Of a DNA stretch of 64,000 nt, positions 61,608-64,000 are shown piece by piece. The notes under the pieces were generated by a model. The model did not search any database. It saw only the letters and a list, made by a program, of their open reading frames with translations, and was not told where the DNA came from. The DNA is from Fodinibius salipaludis (GTDB lineage: Bacteria; Bacteroidota; Rhodothermia; Balneolales; Balneolaceae). The first letter of the stretch is position 1; each line of letters opens with the position of its first letter. The stretch is from positions 124,001-188,000 of the forward strand of contig NZ_NSKE01000001.1 of NCBI RefSeq assembly GCF_002287075.1, read 5' to 3'. Both the position numbers and the translations under genes were made by a program.

Positions 61608-63929
61608 TTATTTGCTCAGTACAGGCGCTGATATTATAACTTCTTTATCTTGAGAAATCTCGTATTTTTCTCCATAAACATAACAGGTTGAACCACTGCC
61701 CTTTTCACAGGTTATGATAACCTGTTCCGGTTCAAGCCGAACATTCAGTCGATTGCCTTTGTGCAGTATTTTAAAAGAATAGGCTTGCCATTCGTCAGGC
61801 AGCGACGGTGAAAAATGCAGTTTTCCTTCCTTGGCCCGTTTTCCGGCAAAGCCTTCTACAATCGACATCCATGTACCGGCCATACTCGTGATATGTAATC
61901 CCTGGTGTACCTCTTTGTTGTAATCATCGAGATCGAGGCGTGCCGTACGCAAATACAGCTGATAGGCCTTATCACTATAACCCAGCTTTGAAGCAACTAT
62001 AGCGTGAATACAGGGCGAAAGTGACGACTCGTGCACCGTCCTCGGTTCGTAGAAATCAAAATTGCGGCGGATAGTATCTTCATCAAAATGATCCTCAAAA
62101 AAGTACAGCCCCTGCACCACATCACCTTGCTTGATAAAACAGGAGCGTAGAATTCGATCCCAAGACCAGTGCTGATTAATAGGTCGTTCGCTCTTGTCTA
62201 ACTCGCTGGCCGTACGCTGAACTTTATCCAGATAATTATCTTGCTGCAAAAAGATCCCCAAGTCCTCATCTTCACCAAGATAAACACGATCTAAAATATC
62301 ATTCCAGTGCTCTGTCTCAGCATCATCATAAGAGGTTTTTTGGCGAATTTCCTCAAACTGTTCCGGGGACTCATCGCGCACTTTTTCAATGGCTTCCATC
62401 GTATAGCGCATACACCAGCAGGCGATATACGAAGTATACCAGTTGTTATTGATGTTATTCTCGTACTCATTCGGCCCCGTTACTCCCAGCATTACATACT
62501 TCTGACGTTTTTCAGAAAAGTTAAACCGTTGACTCCAAAATCTTGAGATAGCAATCAGAACTTCCAAGCCGGCTTCTTCGAGGTACGATTCGTCGCCCGT
62601 ATGACGGATATAATTGTAAATCGCATAAGCGATAGCACCGTTGCGGTGAACTTCCTCAAACGTGATTTCCCACTCGTTATGACACTCCTCCCCGTTCATT
62701 GTCACCATGGGATACAATGCTGCCCCATCGGTAAACCCAAGCTTTTGGGCATTTTCTATTGCCTTGGGCAGGTGTCGGTAACGATACCACAACAGTTGTC
62801 GGGCTACCTTGTCGGGAGCAGTATTCAAATAAAACGGCAAGCAATACGCTTCGGTATCCCAGTATGTACAACCGCCGTATTTTTCACCTGTAAACCCTTT
62901 GGGACCAATATTTAGGCGTTCATCTTCACCGGTATATGTTTGGTACAGCTGAAAAATGTTAAATCGAATACCCTGTTGGGCCTCGTCATCCCCCTCGATA
63001 TGCACGTCACTCCCCTTCCAAATATTGAGCCAGCGATCGGTATGCTCCTTCTTTAATTGCTTAAAACCGACCTTCGCTATATCGTCTACTGATTGCTTAG
63101 TATGGGAATGTAAGCGCTTACGAGCATGGTTCAAAGAAGAAGAAACTACGGCATATTTCTGAAGTTGAACTTCGTCATTTTCCTCAACTGAGATCTCATA
63201 GGCCTGATCAACATACATTGAGGAAACGGAAGCGGTCGCTTCAAGATCCAGTGACTTTCCATTTTTTTGGACGGTATTTTTCATTGCTGCTGCGACATGG
63301 AAAGCAAGCTTTTTCGTTTTCGTTGTTACCACACCGCCATCATCAAAAGAATCCTGTGTTCCCTCATCCCAAAAAATCTCATCATAGTTGGCGTCTTCAT
63401 TATACACTTCCCCGTTTATGTAGGGCGCAAGTTTAACAGTACCGGAAAAATTCAGCGCCTTAATTTTATATTCTATGACTCCCACCTCGGTTCGTTCCAT
63501 GCTTACAAATCGGCACGCTTCCACCGCAATTTTATTGCCGCTTTGCAGCTCGGCAACAAAACTGCGCTGTAGCAATCCCTGTTTCATATCGAGGGTGCGC
63601 GTAAAATCCGTGACCGAACATTCAGCCAAATCTAACTGTTCTCCGTTCACATAGACATCAATGCCAATCCAATTTACTGAGTTAAGTACCTTGGCAAAAT
63701 AGTCGGGGTAACCGTTTTTCCACCACCCTACTTTAGTAGGATCAGGATAATAAATGCCCCCAATATAGCTGCCTTGTAGCGAATCGCCGCTGTAATGCTC
63801 TTCAAAATTGGCCCGCTGCCCCATATGTCCGTTACCAATGCTAAAAATACTCTCCGATGAGCGTTGGCGCTGGGGATCAAAACCTTCTTCAATAATTTTC
63901 CATTCATCAGTTTCCAGATACTTGTCCAT
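61608..63929 (-). CDS. GH65 maltose phosphorylase
   Basis: 773 residues, no signal peptide, so cytoplasmic. Follows the family layout: N-terminal beta-sandwich (FSIGNGHMGQRANFEEHYSG, YIGGIYYPDPTKVGWWKNG), then the (alpha/alpha)6 barrel with AYCLPFYLNTAPDKVARQLL, MNGEECHNEWEITFEEVHRN (general acid Glu) and VHESSLSPCIHAIVASKLG plus QGLHITSMAGTWMSIVEGFA (phosphate-binding region). The GEECHNEWEITFEE form is typical of maltose phosphorylase rather than trehalose phosphorylase. It converts maltose and phosphate to glucose and beta-glucose-1-phosphate. First complete gene of the minus-strand operon. Confidence 0.9.
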   Translation of the reverse strand: MDKYLETDEWKIIEEGFDPQRQRSSESIFSIGNGHMGQRANFEEHYSGDSLQGSYIGGIYYPDPTKVGWWKNGYPDYFAKVLNSVNWIGIDVYVNGEQLDLAECSVTDFTRTLDMKQGLLQRSFVAELQSGNKIAVEACRFVSMERTEVGVIEYKIKALNFSGTVKLAPYINGEVYNEDANYDEIFWDEGTQDSFDDGGVVTTKTKKLAFHVAAAMKNTVQKNGKSLDLEATASVSSMYVDQAYEISVEENDEVQLQKYAVVSSSLNHARKRLHSHTKQSVDDIAKVGFKQLKKEHTDRWLNIWKGSDVHIEGDDEAQQGIRFNIFQLYQTYTGEDERLNIGPKGFTGEKYGGCTYWDTEAYCLPFYLNTAPDKVARQLLWYRYRHLPKAIENAQKLGFTDGAALYPMVTMNGEECHNEWEITFEEVHRNGAIAYAIYNYIRHTGDESYLEEAGLEVLIAISRFWSQRFNFSEKRQKYVMLGVTGPNEYENNINNNWYTSYIACWCMRYTMEAIEKVRDESPEQFEEIRQKTSYDDAETEHWNDILDRVYLGEDEDLGIFLQQDNYLDKVQRTASELDKSERPINQHWSWDRILRSCFIKQGDVVQGLYFFEDHFDEDTIRRNFDFYEPRTVHESSLSPCIHAIVASKLGYSDKAYQLYLRTARLDLDDYNKEVHQGLHITSMAGTWMSIVEGFAGKRAKEGKLHFSPSLPDEWQAYSFKILHKGNRLNVRLEPEQVIITCEKGSGSTCYVYGEKYEISQDKEVIISAPVLSK
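63109..63122. promoter_or_regulatory. Intragenic copy of the starch-type operator (TGTAAGCGCTTACG)
   Basis: Contains the perfect 12-bp palindrome GTAAGCGCTTAC (63110-63121), nearly identical to the operators before susC at 44123 and 44171. It lies about 810 bp inside the GH65 gene, over codons for ARKRLHS, so coincidence through codon use is possible. If bound, it would act as a roadblock. Confidence 0.3.
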
Positions 63930-63968
63930 ATATCGAAAATTTTAGATCAAAATATTGTTACTTACCTG

Positions 63969-64000
63969 TTACTCGTCGCTAAGTTTTTCAAACAATTCTT
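63969..64000 (-). CDS. Possible C-terminal end of an upstream gene (edge fragment)
   Basis: In one minus-strand frame the last bases read ELFEKLSDE then TAA (63969-63971), 39 bp ahead of the GH65 start. Only nine residues, so no identification is possible. A beta-phosphoglucomutase would fit GH65 chemistry and is often adjacent, but that is context alone. Confidence 0.35.
   Translation of the reverse strand, partial: ELFEKLSDE

Overview
The window looks like the chromosome of a Bacteroidota/Balneolota-type bacterium (Balneolaceae such as Fodinibius or Gracilimonas are my best guess). Evidence for this: two SusC/SusD outer-membrane glycan-uptake pairs, many Cys-anchored lipoprotein glycoside hydrolases, a C-terminal type IX-like sorting domain ending in a YPNPFNPSTT-type motif, weak Shine-Dalgarno signals, and housekeeping gene pairs common in this group (a sigma-54 activator overlapping lptE). 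The assignment rests on recognised families, not on a search.

Region 1 (1-23.6 kb, almost all minus strand) is a polysaccharide-utilisation locus for a pectin side-chain type glycan (arabinan / beta-1,4-galactan). Operon A starts with susC and susD (14588 downwards) and continues GH43, GH2, GH43, a sialidase-fold/CBM9 enzyme (GH93-like), GH43, a GH-A clan enzyme and a DUF2961/GH172 enzyme cut by the left edge. Operon B (22407 downwards) encodes a GH53 endo-galactanase, a large unclassified TIM-barrel enzyme, a GH2 enzyme and a second GH53. The last two genes of operon B carry frameshifts with the lost C-terminal parts still legible. A LacI-family regulator (22567-23586) lies just upstream. 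A 14-bp palindrome, TGTTATCGATAACA, occurs twice before susC, and a near copy sits before operon B, so the two operons probably form one regulon.

Region 2 (23.8-43.9 kb) is mainly housekeeping. A complete phosphate operon (pstS-pstC-pstA-pstB-phoU plus a porin) has a Pho-box-like direct repeat upstream. Then come a NYN/OST-HTH protein, a cinA - outer-membrane barrel - ftsX operon, pgsA-pgpA, pyrE, miaB, a sigma-54 activator overlapping lptE, a TPR-like protein, an MBL-fold hydrolase, ribosomal protein L31 and a MoxR-type AAA ATPase.

Region 3 (44.1-64 kb) is a starch/maltodextrin locus. On the plus strand: susC, susD, a susE/F-like binding lipoprotein, two tandem GH13 lipoproteins, a large secreted GH13 with a type IX-like sorting domain, and a SusA-like GH13. 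On the minus strand, converging: a GH65 maltose phosphorylase, a third GH13 lipoprotein and an SLC45-type MFS sugar transporter. Two mirror-image cre/LacI-type operators (TGAAAGCGCTTACA) precede susC. Surface enzymes would cut starch, SusCD would import oligosaccharides, periplasmic GH13 enzymes would trim them, and MFS plus GH65 would take up and phosphorolyse maltose.

The most interesting observations: two different operator codes, one per glycan locus; two adjacent frameshifted galactan genes; and a duplicated 'gene end + hairpin + terminator' unit at 58.07-58.53 kb. In the second copy of that unit the gene has been lost except for its last 20 codons, while both hairpins are kept by compensating base changes. 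I saw no tRNA, rRNA, CRISPR array, insertion sequence or phage gene.
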